DNA from: Exophiala sp. HKRS030
Lineage: Eukaryota > Ascomycota > Eurotiomycetes > Chaetothyriales > Herpotrichiellaceae
Direction of reading: 5' to 3'
Assembly: GCA_023897205.1 (NCBI GenBank)
Contig: JAHWDD010000001.1
Span: forward strand, 6,634,001 to 6,698,000
DNA: 64,000 nt
This document shows, one piece after another, positions 45,674 through 56,125 of this stretch (position 1 is the first letter of the stretch; each line of letters opens with the position of its first letter). The notes under the pieces are model-generated. The model did not search any database. It saw only the letters and a list, made by a program, of their open reading frames with translations, and was not told the origin of the DNA. The position numbers were made by a program, and so were the translations under genes.

Positions 45674-46889
45674 GTCTTGATAGCGAACATATATATGAAA
45701 ATCAAGATTGCCGGAGTTGAGCTGTCGAATTTGGTCGTATATACCAAGGACTCAACAAATTTGGTCGACCGAGGAAGAATGATGACGTTGACTGTGGCGT
45801 ACGGTGAAACAATGCTGAAGCGATAGTGAGGTAAGGGTCAAAAGTGAGGGTAGGTGTATAAAGGTACCAGAGGCAACGATTGTGCAGTAACGAAAGATAG
45901 TTTATCTGACCAGCTTGATCACAATTCACCAGGCTTCATGCGACGAGAGTTTGATCAACAGCTTAATGGAAGGATTAAAGGCAAGCCACAATGATATTCT
46001 GGTTGGGGATTTGGGACTCTGATGATCGCGTGCAGCTTGTGGTTGTGCCTGTCACTTGATGGCAGCGGACGGTCGCCAGGGAATCTTGCCGCTGTTTCCA
46101 CGAATCAACGTATCCGGAATTGTAGTTTTACCGGTTCTACCTAGGTACGGCAGGTACGACAGGCACAGTAACTGCCTGTCTTAAGTACGTCGTTAGCCAA
46201 GGGAAGGTACTCTGCACAGGACTGAGTTTCAGGCATCTCCAGTACCAGATTCAGTCCCTGTGACTTGACTTAGGCATGCTTGCTTAGGTACCTAAATAGC
46301 TAACTAGCTACTTGGTTACACCAACAAGCTACCAACCATGTAGGTACATTGTTCAATCTAGGGATCCCCCGCCGCCTAACGTGCTTTCTCGAAATAGATC
46401 CCTATCTCCAATCACACCGTCGTCCCATTGGAATTACGAGCTTTCCGAGTGGCCAGATGCAGGTAATGCAACTCCCCGGGCAATTTTTCCGCCTCGATGC
46501 CAGGTAAACCGTAAGATCCAACAGATTGCCACTCCATGCCAGGCATTTGATACGTCTACGAGGTACAATGTGTTGGTTGACCTGATGAGATCTGGCCCCT
46601 CGGCCCTCTCACTTGGATCGCCTTTTCCCGCTCCGGCAACATCTCCGTCACCTCTTCTACGCAAGCTGGAACTTCGGCCAACACTATGTCCAGTGTCTAC
46701 GCACCACCATCCAAGCCTCGTCTCATACGTCATGAATATTTACTCATGTACTATTGATTGATTAGTCTGGATTGTCTGACCTAGCCGTGCCTGTCCCAAC
46801 CATATCAGTACTTGATTTGGAAGGAGGAAATACACATCTCAAGAAATGGGCTGAAGCTTGAATCTGGATTACTTCCGGACGAATCAAAA
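45674..46889. promoter_or_regulatory. Shared divergent promoter of polyketide synthase and P450
   Basis: No gene; the frames seen inside are not protein-like. Contains TAGGTAC words near 46140, 46285 and 46340 and a perfect 8-base inverted repeat (see next entry). Confidence 0.55.
46158..46180. promoter_or_regulatory. Inverted repeat GACAGGCA-N7-TGCCTGTC
   Basis: Perfect 8-base arms around a 7-base spacer, centred between two divergent genes. Dyads of this size can bind dimeric regulators; here this is a guess from position. Confidence 0.4.
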
Positions 46890-48778
46890 ATGATAGGCTT
46901 GCCAACTCTTTTGACCGCCTTGCTAGGAAGCCTCGTGATATTGCTAGGCTACTTTTATCAAACTCGTCCGAGGATACATCGAGACGGAAAGAGACTGAAG
47001 TACGACTGTTTTCTGTACTACAGGCCCTTGCTGACCACTATCAGGCGACCACCAAACACTCTTCCCATTGTCGGAAACGCCATTCACTTTTTGAAGCCAA
47101 GGCACGAACTTCTTTCATGGTTTGTTGATTGCCAGAAACTCTTCGGCCATGAGACATTCGAGATCTCTGTTCCGTCGCTGCCACCGGGTGTTGTCATCAA
47201 CAGTCCTGAAAATCTCGAGTTTGTGTTGAAGAATGAAGCCTCAATCTCAAAAGGTGAATTCTTCACCGAGAGGTCTTGGGACCTTTTCGGTAGGTTGACG
47301 AATTCTTGCAATCTGTTACCATACCTTCAATACAAACAGAATACTAATGTTCATTATCTTTAGGGTACGGTATAATCAACTCTACCGGTGACTTGTGGAA
47401 AGCCCAACGTAAAGCGGGTTTGAAGTTTTTTGGCAGTGCTACTCTCGATTCCATGATTGAGAATGTTCTTCCGGATGTCTATGCTTCTGAATCAGGCATG
47501 CGGAAAATGCTCCTGAAGGCCGTTAAAGAGGACAGCATCGTCGACTTGCAAAAGTTGTTCCTAGACCTGACCACGTCAGTTGTGGGATACATGGCTTATG
47601 ATGTATGTGATCATTCTATTCCCTGCATGCCTTCTCAATCCGAATTGTTTATCCTTCTATTCTTCAATCATAGCCCCCTTTTCCAAGAGCTAACTAACAC
47701 CAGCGATAAGATGGAAATATCCGCAACTCACCCATTTAGTCTGGCATTCGATCATGCCTCCAACCATATCGGTCTCCGTTTCCAGAATCCTCTCTGGAAA
47801 CTCACTGAGATATTCACAGGTGGCGCCTTTCGCTCGTCTGTTGCCGAAGTCAAACGCTTCGGACGACAGATCGTTCAAAACGCAAGGAAGCGGCGAGCAA
47901 GAGCAGCATTCGAGAGTCTCATCACTCAAGCTGATGAAGAACCACCAAGTGATGGACTAAGCTCGGGATTTGGTACTCTGATCGACAGTCTGATCGAAAC
48001 TTTCTCCGACCCGACCATAGTGGCAGATGCAGCATTGAACTTCCTCAGTGCCGGTCGTGATACCACTGCTCAAAGCCTGACCTGGACAATGTACAGTATC
48101 TTGCGACATCCCGAAGTCCTAGACCAGCTACGCGATGAGATCGATCCGATCTTTGAGCATCTATCCCAACATTCCACTGGAAGAGCCAGCACGGTCGACG
48201 AAGACGGCCCAGAGGAACCAACCAATTCAACGACCTTCTCCGACCGAGACATCACAATCTCGCACCTCCAACCCACCTCCCTTCCCACTCTCTATTCCAT
48301 CTTCTACGAATCCCTACGCCTCTACCCACCGGTCCCCTTCGAAATCAAACAAACCCTGACCCCACTGACCCTCCCAGACGGGACCTCCCTGCCCACAGGC
48401 GCCGTCGTCGTGTGGTGCATCTGGTCGCTGAACCGCTCACGCCTAACCTTCGGCCCCAACGCAGACTCGTTCCTGCCCGATCGCTGGCTCGACACCAAGA
48501 CCGGCAAACTAATCCGACGCAGCGAGGCCGAGTTCCCCGTGTTCAACGGCGGGCCGCGTGCATGTCTGGGCAAGAAAATGGCCGAGTTGCTCGCGTGTTG
48601 GGTCCTCGGTACTGTTCTGGCCGAGTTCGAATTCGTCGAGGTTGGGCCTGAGCAAGACCTTTCGGCAGATGGGAAAGCCGCCTTCAACGAGAGGGTCAGT
48701 GCTAATAGTCTTACTTTGCCGATGTTGGATGGCTTGCCGGTTCGTGTCAGGTTGAGGAATATGGCGGGAAAGGCATGA
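46890..48778 (+). CDS. Cytochrome P450, membrane-anchored, CYP52/CYP86-clan-like
   Basis: Haem monooxygenase of the endoplasmic reticulum. Exons 46890-47289, 47364-47602 and 47711-48778 give 568 residues. The N-terminal anchor is LLTALLGSLVILLGYFY, then the hinge RRPPNTLPIVGNAIHFL. Helix I is FLSAGRDTTAQSLTW, ExxR is YESLRLYPPVPF, and the haem loop is FNGGPRACLGKKMA with Cys498. GDLWKAQRKAGLKFF and LAFDHASNHIGLRFQNPLWKLTE are like the fatty-acid/alkane hydroxylases of the CYP52 group. The second intron (108 bases, GCTAAC branch, AAG acceptor) is a multiple of three without a stop; splicing it restores MAYDMEISATHPFSLAFD, which fits the family better than retention. It likely oxidises the product of the divergent polyketide synthase, perhaps at an alkyl chain; this is inference. 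Confidence 0.92.
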
Positions 48779-49048
48779 GTGACATGCTGGTGCAAACATA
48801 CGCTCTGACCGCGCTGCCTGTGTGCCTAGAGATAAAGTGACGGGCTTAGCAGAACTTTCATTCACATCGCAAGAGCATAGATTTTGAGCGAATGGAGTAT
48901 CGAAACAAGTTTGATGACTACAACACAGCTGAGCTGTCAAGATCAATTGTATGGTGGTTAAATACGTGCATATCTCGTTCAGCCAGCCGTCATTCGTATC
49001 GATACAAAGTCCACGACGATTGCGCGTAGGAACTCTAGAGAACCCAAA

Positions 49049-51223
49049 CTATGCTTCATCATCGCCATCATCACCTGCGACACTGGCATATTGCATGCCG
49101 CCGCCTCTCCTACCAGTATTTCTGAGTCGGAGAGGAACCTCGTACAGATGTGCATAGTCAACGATCTCGCCGCCCAAGTAGCCCTCGCCGTTGTTTCTTT
49201 TGCCGAAAATGGGTGCGGGATCCATCCAGAAGTCCCGACAATTGCCAATACAGCCACGCGAGAATACGTTTTGATTTCGAGATTGAAGATTTCCTTGGGA
49301 AGCATCGGATGCTGTTGCCAGGAAAGCGTCCAGACCGATCAGTTTTTTCCACCGCGTGAGACATCCATCAGGGCGGCGTGGTACTGGGTTCAGACGTGTT
49401 GATGCGGCAGCTGTGTCATTGAGAGAAGTAGTCGCTGGTGTGGCACCTTGCGTTATTTGGTGGCGATGTTGGGGAAGAATTGGCCGGGGTGAAGATGAGT
49501 GCTCGTGACGTTTCATGTTTTCATATGTGGTTTGATTTTTGGAGATTTGCACAGATTGCACCACAATCAACATTGTAACCCAGATTAACTGGATACACGT
49601 CCAGAAGGTCAGGGCAACTGTCCAAGGGTCACGGAGAACGAAACCACATAGGGTGGCGTTGAGTATATTGCACTGGGAAGCCGCTTCCTCAGATGGAGCG
49701 GGAAGAAGGGGTAGATAGGCGAGGACAAGGCGAACGTAGAGAATTATGCCAATTTCGAGACTCAGGATGTAAATGTAGAAGTGGCGAAGGTTATTATTGC
49801 CGACGCAATTGTGAATCCACGGACAATGATGATCTTGTTTGGCAACACACCGGTTGCAACGTCGGCAATGCTTGGATCGAAGTGGTTTTCGTACCATGCA
49901 CTGGACGCAGAAGTTGTCCTCATCAAACTTCCACAGAGAGAAAAGATCTTCAATAACAGCACGTTGTTGATTTCGTGATGCTAATTTCGGAATGTAACCA
50001 GGATCTGCATACATGGCTGTGATGTAGAAGTATGCCGTGGTAGCAAAAGCGAGGGCGAAGAGTAGTGAGGAAAAGGGATTGGTGGAGAAGGTGACTGGTA
50101 AGACTGAGGTCAGGAAATCGAACCCAACCCAAAACAGCGTGGCAGCAAAAATGCCTGCAAGATATGGCGTCTTATGGATGACATGAAACTCTGGAGGACC
50201 GAGTGCCGCTATGCGCTGAGCAAGATATTGTAAACCCAAACATACAGCCAAGAAGATGGGGAACCCAACGTAGATTTTGAAGTGGGTGATAATATACAAG
50301 CCAATGGGCATAATCATAAAGGGGTAAAGGAAGAAGAACTTGGACATTTTTGACCGATCGCGCACAATCGTGTGGAGATGTAGAGGAAGAGTTTTGATGT
50401 TGCCGGCAGCATCGTATCCATGATCTGATAATGCGCGAATATATGCTCGCTTGGTGCTCATCTCGTCGGCACAAGTAGCAGGAGTTTTGCCCTCATTGGT
50501 TTTGGCGAATCTGTCGGCGCCATACTCGATGATCTTGTCTAAGCAGGGCTTCGAGCCCTTAACCAGTGCCCAATGTAATGGGGTGTATCCATTATCATCT
50601 ATAGCATTGACGTTGGCTCCCCATCGTAAGAGCAGATCGACACAAGACGGCCATCCTTTATAACCTGCCCACATCAGACTGGTGTGGCCTTGTGGGTCGG
50701 GTATGTCCACTGGAATGTTTTGTTGCAGGAGTAGGATGACAAGTAAGGCATTTCCATCGATCGTGGCCAAATGAAGGATATTGTAACCTTGTCCATCGGT
50801 TAAGAGAGGGTCTGCGCCGTTCTGTAGAAGGAGGTTGACAATATAGAAATGACACCGTTGCGCAGCCCACATAACAGCAGTAGCGTTGGACTCTCCGCCT
50901 TTGGCATTGACATCTGCACCTTGTTCTACCAGATACTTGCAAACAACATATTGGTTGTTGATAGCAGCCCAATGTAGAGGCGTGATTCCATCCTCATCTT
51001 GATAGTTTGCTGCGTACTTTCCAGATTGGATCATCTTCTGAATGTGTTCGAGTGCGCCGAGTCTGGCGCACTGCATGATATCTTCCTCAAGGGGAATGCG
51101 AGGTTCTGCCTGACCATTTTGGATGGGACCGAGTTCGACATCTTCCGACGTGATCTTAGGAGAGGCAACGTTGGCTTTAGAGGTCGGTGGGTGAGAGAGT
51201 TTTTGGGATTCTGGGGACGACAT
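49049..51223 (-). CDS. akr1: Akr1-type palmitoyltransferase (ankyrin + DHHC)
   Basis: Transfers palmitate to cysteines of membrane-associated proteins at Golgi/endosomes; in yeast it modifies casein kinases Yck1/2. A single exon of 724 residues. Five to six ankyrin repeats (about 50-260: [96 protein letters not shown]) precede two pairs of membrane helices. The cysteine-rich domain between them contains [31 protein letters not shown] with catalytic Cys467, then [11 protein letters not shown]. The cytoplasmic tail ends in an acidic GDDGDDEA. All family features are present. Confidence 0.95.
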   Translation of the reverse strand: MSSPESQKLSHPPTSKANVASPKITSEDVELGPIQNGQAEPRIPLEEDIMQCARLGALEHIQKMIQSGKYAANYQDEDGITPLHWAAINNQYVVCKYLVEQGADVNAKGGESNATAVMWAAQRCHFYIVNLLLQNGADPLLTDGQGYNILHLATIDGNALLVILLLQQNIPVDIPDPQGHTSLMWAGYKGWPSCVDLLLRWGANVNAIDDNGYTPLHWALVKGSKPCLDKIIEYGADRFAKTNEGKTPATCADEMSTKRAYIRALSDHGYDAAGNIKTLPLHLHTIVRDRSKMSKFFFLYPFMIMPIGLYIITHFKIYVGFPIFLAVCLGLQYLAQRIAALGPPEFHVIHKTPYLAGIFAATLFWVGFDFLTSVLPVTFSTNPFSSLLFALAFATTAYFYITAMYADPGYIPKLASRNQQRAVIEDLFSLWKFDEDNFCVQCMVRKPLRSKHCRRCNRCVAKQDHHCPWIHNCVGNNNLRHFYIYILSLEIGIILYVRLVLAYLPLLPAPSEEAASQCNILNATLCGFVLRDPWTVALTFWTCIQLIWVTMLIVVQSVQISKNQTTYENMKRHEHSSSPRPILPQHRHQITQGATPATTSLNDTAAASTRLNPVPRRPDGCLTRWKKLIGLDAFLATASDASQGNLQSRNQNVFSRGCIGNCRDFWMDPAPIFGKRNNGEGYLGGEIVDYAHLYEVPLRLRNTGRRGGGMQYASVAGDDGDDEA

Positions 51224-51893
51224 GGTAAAGACTCGATCTGGATACCCGTAGTCAAAGCAGTATGCATGTTAGAGATGGGGACATGATGAGGGCATGAAGA
51301 GGTCGTAGAAGGAGAGGAAGTCGATAGAGTTGATCAAAGTCACCTCGAAAGTCACCGTTCGTGTCTCCTGAACTTTTCCCTGGAGGCTTATGATCCTGGA
51401 GGAAGGTGCCTGCTCAGCCGCAAGTAAACGTGTACTCCCAAATGAGACGATCCTGGGGACTCTAAGACCCCTGCTGAGTGTCACAAACGGCAGCGGAAAG
51501 ATGACTGGTAGGTGACTGGGGATGCCTAGAGTTTAAACAGCTTTAGCCATCACAGTACGGAGTACCTGGAGGTGCCTGGTCACGATATGTGCATTAGCAC
51601 TTCCCGGCACGACTTAGTCGACGCTAGGAATCACTTAGGGAATTGACGTCCTCCTTGCCTTCCACTTGACCGTCGTCGCTCCGTATTCGCAACTTGCACT
51701 CAAGTCACGTGATTATTTCTGGCCGCCAAGACTCTTGTTAGCGTCAAATCCCGAATTGACCTCGAAGCTCCTTCAATCTTCATCTCCCGAACCAAAGCAT
51801 CGACTTTCAATCAATCTCCCCTCCTCCTCTACCGTATCTCATTGCTTCTCTGCTTCTCGGAAGTCCTTCATTCAAGCTTCACGAGTAGGCAAG
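51224..51893. promoter_or_regulatory. Divergent promoter between Akr1 and ATP synthase alpha genes
   Basis: Both genes start at its edges. The last 150 bases before the ATP synthase start are CT-rich on the plus strand (leader). Confidence 0.5.
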
Positions 51894-53779
51894 ATGATGT
51901 CAAGAAACCTTTTGCGCCAGTCCGGTCGTCTTGCCGGTGCCGTCACGGCCACTGGTAGAATAGCTGCGGTAAGCTCAACATCCTCCTAAATAAACCCAAA
52001 GAAGCTCCAAGCTCGCTTTGAAACACATCAACGAGCTTCTTCATATATTCTCCGAGCTCTGGAGATCACTTCGACACCACCTACACCGGATTTGCGGAGA
52101 CCAAGTCACTGATCAAAACTTTTTCCAGTCTCGCGTCGCTACCCCTGCTCCCTTCAATGCAGCCTCCAAACAAATTCGATCATACGCTGCTGATGCCAAA
52201 GCCACTCCAACTGAAGTCTCCTCCATCCTCGAGCAGAGAATTCGTGGTGTCCAAGAAGAAGCTGGTCTTGCCGAGACCGGCCGTGTATTGTCCGTCGGTG
52301 ACGGTATTGCTCGTGTCCATGGTTTGAGCAATGTCCAGGCCGAGGAATTGGTCGAATTTTCCAGCGGAGTCAAGGGCATGTGCATGAACTTGGAAGCTGG
52401 TCAAGTCGGTATTGTGCTCTTCGGTTCTGATCGTCTCGTCAAAGAAGGTGAAACTGTCAAGCGTACTGGCCAGATTGTTCGTTGTTCCTATTCCTTATCT
52501 GTCTGGTTATCTAGCTAACACTGTACAGGTTGACGTTCCAGTCGGTGAAGCTTTACTGGGCCGTGTCGTCGACGCTCTCGGCAACCCCATTGATGGCAAA
52601 GGTCCCATCAAGGCCGAGAAGAGATCCCGTGCCCAATTGAAAGCTCCTGGTATTCTTCCTCGACGATCCGTCAATCAACCTGTGCAGACTGGTCTCAAAT
52701 CTGTCGACGCCATGGTGCCGATTGGTCGTGGCCAACGTGAACTGATCATTGGTGATCGTCAAACTGGAAAGACTGCCGTCGCTCTCGATGCCATCCTAAA
52801 CCAAAAGAGATGGAACAATGGCAACGACGAAACCAAGAAGCTTTACTGTATCTATGTTGCCGTCGGCCAAAAACGTTCCACCGTCGCTCAACTCGTCAAG
52901 ACCCTCGAGGAGAATGACGCCATGAAATTTAGTATTGTCGTCGCCGCCACTGCGTCGGAAGCAGCACCTCTACAGTATATTGCGCCGTTTACCGGGACAG
53001 CAATTGGGGAATATTTCCGCGACAGTGGAAAACACGCATTGATCATTTATGACGATCTAACGAAGCAGGCCGTGGCTTACCGACAAATGTCTCTCTTGCT
53101 CCGTCGTCCCCCAGGTCGTGAGGCTTATCCTGGAGACGTCTTCTACCTCCACTCTCGATTGTTGGAACGTGCTGCAAAATTGAATGACAAGCATGGTGGT
53201 GGTTCGTTGACTGCCCTACCCATTATTGAGACGCAGGGCGGTGATGTGTCCGCTTACATTCCTACCAACGTTATTTCCATCACAGACGGTCAAATCTTCT
53301 TGGAATCTGAGTTGTTCTACAAGGGTGTTCGTCCGGCTATCAACGTCGGTCTCTCTGTCTCTCGTGTCGGTTCTGCTGCCCAGCTTAAGGCCATGAAGCA
53401 AGTCGCTGGTTCTCTGAAGCTTTTCTTGGCCCAATACCGAGAAGTCGCAGCTTTCGCTCAATTTGGGTCTGATCTCGATGCCTCCACTAAGCAGACTTTG
53501 GCCCGTGGTGAGCGTTTGACTGAGCTGCTCAAACAGAAACAATACTCGCCCATGGCTGTCAACGAAATGGTTCCCCTTATCTATGCTGGTGTCAATGGTC
53601 ACTTGGACAGCGTCCCAGTTGGAAAGATCGGTCAGTGGGAAACTGATTTCCTCGCACACTTGAAGTCGGATCAGTCAGAGCTGTTGTCCAGAATTGACAA
53701 GGAGGGTCAGCTCAGCAAGGATCTTGAGGCTCAGCTGAAGGATGTGGTTGTCTCCTTCGTCAAGAGCTTCACTTCATAG
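51894..53779 (+). CDS. atp1: Mitochondrial F1Fo ATP synthase subunit alpha
   Basis: Non-catalytic nucleotide-binding subunit of F1 in the mitochondrial matrix. Exons 51894-51968, 52129-52476 and 52529-53779 total 557 residues; the junctions are phase 0. Exon 1 encodes a mitochondrial presequence rich in Arg and Ala without acids ([15 protein letters not shown]...); the mature protein begins near [18 protein letters not shown]-loop [27 protein letters not shown], the visible [29 protein letters not shown] and [13 protein letters not shown]...[20 protein letters not shown] are near-invariant. The third donor is GTTCGT, weaker than usual, but joining there gives the conserved [20 protein letters not shown]. 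Immediately after the stop there is a likely 3' UTR intron. Confidence 0.97.
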
Positions 53780-53830
53780 GTAAGTTCGGCTTCTAATTTG
53801 AGTAGAACAAAACTGACCAATGAAAGCAGA
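53780..53830 (+). other. Probable intron in the 3' UTR of the ATP synthase alpha gene
   Basis: A perfect GTAAGT donor follows directly after the TAG stop. An AACTGACC branch-like word lies near the end and the acceptor is AAAGCAG, 51 bases in all. Being adjacent to the stop, it would not be expected to trigger decay of the mRNA. Confidence 0.5.
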
Positions 53831-54079
53831 CGCCGTAGTCGAGGATTTAAAAAAGAACCACTTGTACAATTTCTGGCTTGGTCGAAAATGGACACTCCGC
53901 CGCTCCCCTCGAAGCAACGACATAGCGAGGCTGTAGCTTAACAGCAAGCTTAGACTGCTTGGCGGATAGGACAGTGTTTCTTTGTACGTAGATACATCAT
54001 ACCAATCCTCAATCAATTTCATATGTTTCCGCCCAGCCTTTCATCATCTTGCAATAAGTGACCGAGTACTTTTCGTTGT

Positions 54080-55340
54080 ATGATAAACGTGAAAGCGGTT
54101 TCATCTCCAGAGCCTATCCGCCGAACTTCAGATATAGTGAGCGACATATGACTTGTCTCTGGTGCCCTCTTTAGATCTATCGAGCTGGCAATTTCTTAAG
54201 TCCCGGAATAGTATCTTAGTTCGTGGGGGTTGTCTCTGGTGCCTTCCTCATGTCCATCGAGCAGGTATTTTTTCTCAGCCCCTTTAATTTTACCTTCTGT
54301 TGAGACTTGCATGTGATGCCCTCCTTATGTCCATCGAGTACGCGATATCTCGACATCTAAAATATTAGCCCACATGTTGACCGTTGTCACGGGTGTCTAC
54401 CTTCTGTCTATCAGGTAGTCAGGCGGGCATGCACACAAGCAGGTAGGCGGTTCTTCAACTTCGTTATATTATACCTTACTGCTGATACTTTGTGTCTGGT
54501 GCCCTCCTTGTATCTATCAAGTAAGTAGTTCTTCGAATTCTATCATATTAGCTTGTATATGGGCCTTTTGTATCTAGTGCCCTTCTTATGTCCATCAGGT
54601 ATATGGTTATTTGAAGCCGTTGATACTAATTTACATCTAGGCACTTGTTTCTGGTGCCTTCCGTATATCTATCAGGTAGGTCGTATTCCTGAGGTCTTTC
54701 TTATCAATATAGCACTGGTTATTTGCAGCCAGTGGTCCTCGTGCCTATCGGGCATTGATCCGCCTATCCGCCTAGCTTCAGATATTATATAGCGACTTGT
54801 TCGTTAGTTCTGGTGCCCTTCTTGTGTCTATCAGACTAGGATCCGCCTGTCCGCCTATCCGCTCAGCATTAGATATATATTAGCGACTTCGTTGTTGCCT
54901 CTGGTGCCCTCGTTATTTCCATCAGACTATTAACCCGTCTGTCCATCGAAGAGCTGGGTTGTATAAATTACTTAGCGATAACTACGATATCTCTGGTGCC
55001 CCCTTGTGGTGTATCAAATGGTTTATTCCATTGACCTCCGATATTGTCGAGTAACTTACGGTTTGTGTCTGGTGCCCTCCACGTTTCTATCAGACCCTCA
55101 ATCATCCATTCGTTGAGCTTCTGCAGCGACATATGATACATATCTGGTTCTTCCCTCATGCCTATGTACCTGATCCGCCGAGCTACTGATATTATCCGAC
55201 AACATGTATGTTATATCTGGTGCCTTCCTTGTGTCCATCAGTCACACAGTACTCTACGACTTTAAATATTGGCTAGGCTCTCGTGAGTTGTATCTGGTGG
55301 ACTCTATATGTCTGTCGGTCATGCAAAATCTGTGTCTTGA
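54080..55340. repeat. Diverged tandem array, about 15 units of roughly 77 bp
   Basis: A core of the form TCTGGTGCCCTCCTTNTGT followed by CTATCAG recurs at about 54160, 54237, 54314, 54394, 54497, 54575, 54652, 54732, 54811, 54902, 54994, 55070, 55145, 55218 and 55295. Spacing is mostly 73-80 bases with three longer units. Between cores the sequence is AT-rich and much less alike, with a recurring pre-core segment near TCCGCC...TTCAGATATTATATAGCGACTT. Many units resemble an exon-intron module: TATAG or CTAG before the core and CAG|GTA after it. In one frame the core reads roughly VSGALLVSI. CTGGTG and CATCAG/TATCAG in each core can pair as a short stem. No known family comes to mind. Confidence 0.8.
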
Positions 55341-55344
55341 ACGT

Positions 55345-56110
55345 GTATATTCGGGGGCCGACACAACGCTCAAAGTACTTTCCGCTGGACTTTGACTCGA
55401 ATGGGCTGGTGAGAACAAACAGATCACATTAGGGAGAAGGTCCACGAATTGAGCTGAGCAACGCTGTCCAATATCATCCCATATTCCGCGGATATTATTG
55501 TATTGCGGGCAATATAGGAATGGACACCACCTACCCAACGGCGGGTGTGCATCTAATGACGATGCCACAGGGACGGAAATACTGGTCAGATGATAAGAAG
55601 AACTGGACGTTTGGGGCGATAGTGGTACGGAATGATGTCGAGGATACAGACTTCGTGATCCGTCGGTATTCGACAGGCCCACCTGGAATGGAGAGAACAA
55701 CAAGCCCGGAGCCGTACACAATGACTTCGGCAGATTAGTATGGGACAAGGGACTGAGCAAGGAATGTTATTCTTGGGGAGAGCTTGAGCCACCGACCAAA
55801 GCTATAATCCGCTTAGACTAGTATCGGCCAGACGCCCCGAATATTCATGATCCCAGGAAAGCTCTCGCGCCGAGTGAAGAGAATGCTTCCGAACCTGAGG
55901 ATGCCGAAGATATTGTGCGACCTCTCCGGGAACATGATGGAAAGCTCGACGCTCAGACAAACCTGCCACGCCTGGTAAACATCCCCCTAGAACTAAGTCT
56001 AGGACCACAAACCCTACACGCAAGCCGAAGCACTTAGCTCAGAAGCAGGCTACCACCACAGGCCCTCGTCTTGATCGTTGCTTATCTAGCGGGTTTCCCT
56101 ATGTCTATCG
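55345..56110 (+). pseudogene. Broken unknown gene lodged at the end of the repeat array
   Basis: A coding-like frame reads QRSKYFPLDFDSNGL, meets TAG at about 55428, and continues in the same frame with GEGPRIELSNAVQYHPIFRGYYCIAGNIGMDTTYPTAGVHLMTMPQGRKYW...WTFGAIVVRNDVEDTDFVIRRYS. One missing base at GG 55685-55686 separates it from NNKPGAVHNDFGRLVWDKGLSKECYSWGELEPPTKAIIRLD. A second in-frame TAG follows, then YRPDAPNIHDPRKALAPSEENASEPEDAEDIV. Near 55965 one more lost base leads to a basic tail PRTKSRTTNPTRKPKH. I do not recognise the family. Both stops are TAG, as expected from CAG by C-to-T change. Confidence 0.5.
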
Positions 56111-56125
56111 ACCAGCAAATAGGTC
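56075..56125. repeat. Stray copy of the 77-bp array core
   Basis: TTATCTAGCGGGTTTCCC followed by TATGTCTATCGA resembles the array core and lies about 0.75 kb beyond its last regular unit, on the far side of the broken gene. Confidence 0.4.

Noticed and set aside
46312..46761. 149-codon frame before the P450
   Set aside because: No motif; lies in the shared promoter and is matched by a frame on the opposite strand.
54080..55340. CRISPR array
   Set aside because: Eukaryotic locus, repeats are highly diverged and spacers are not unique uniform segments.
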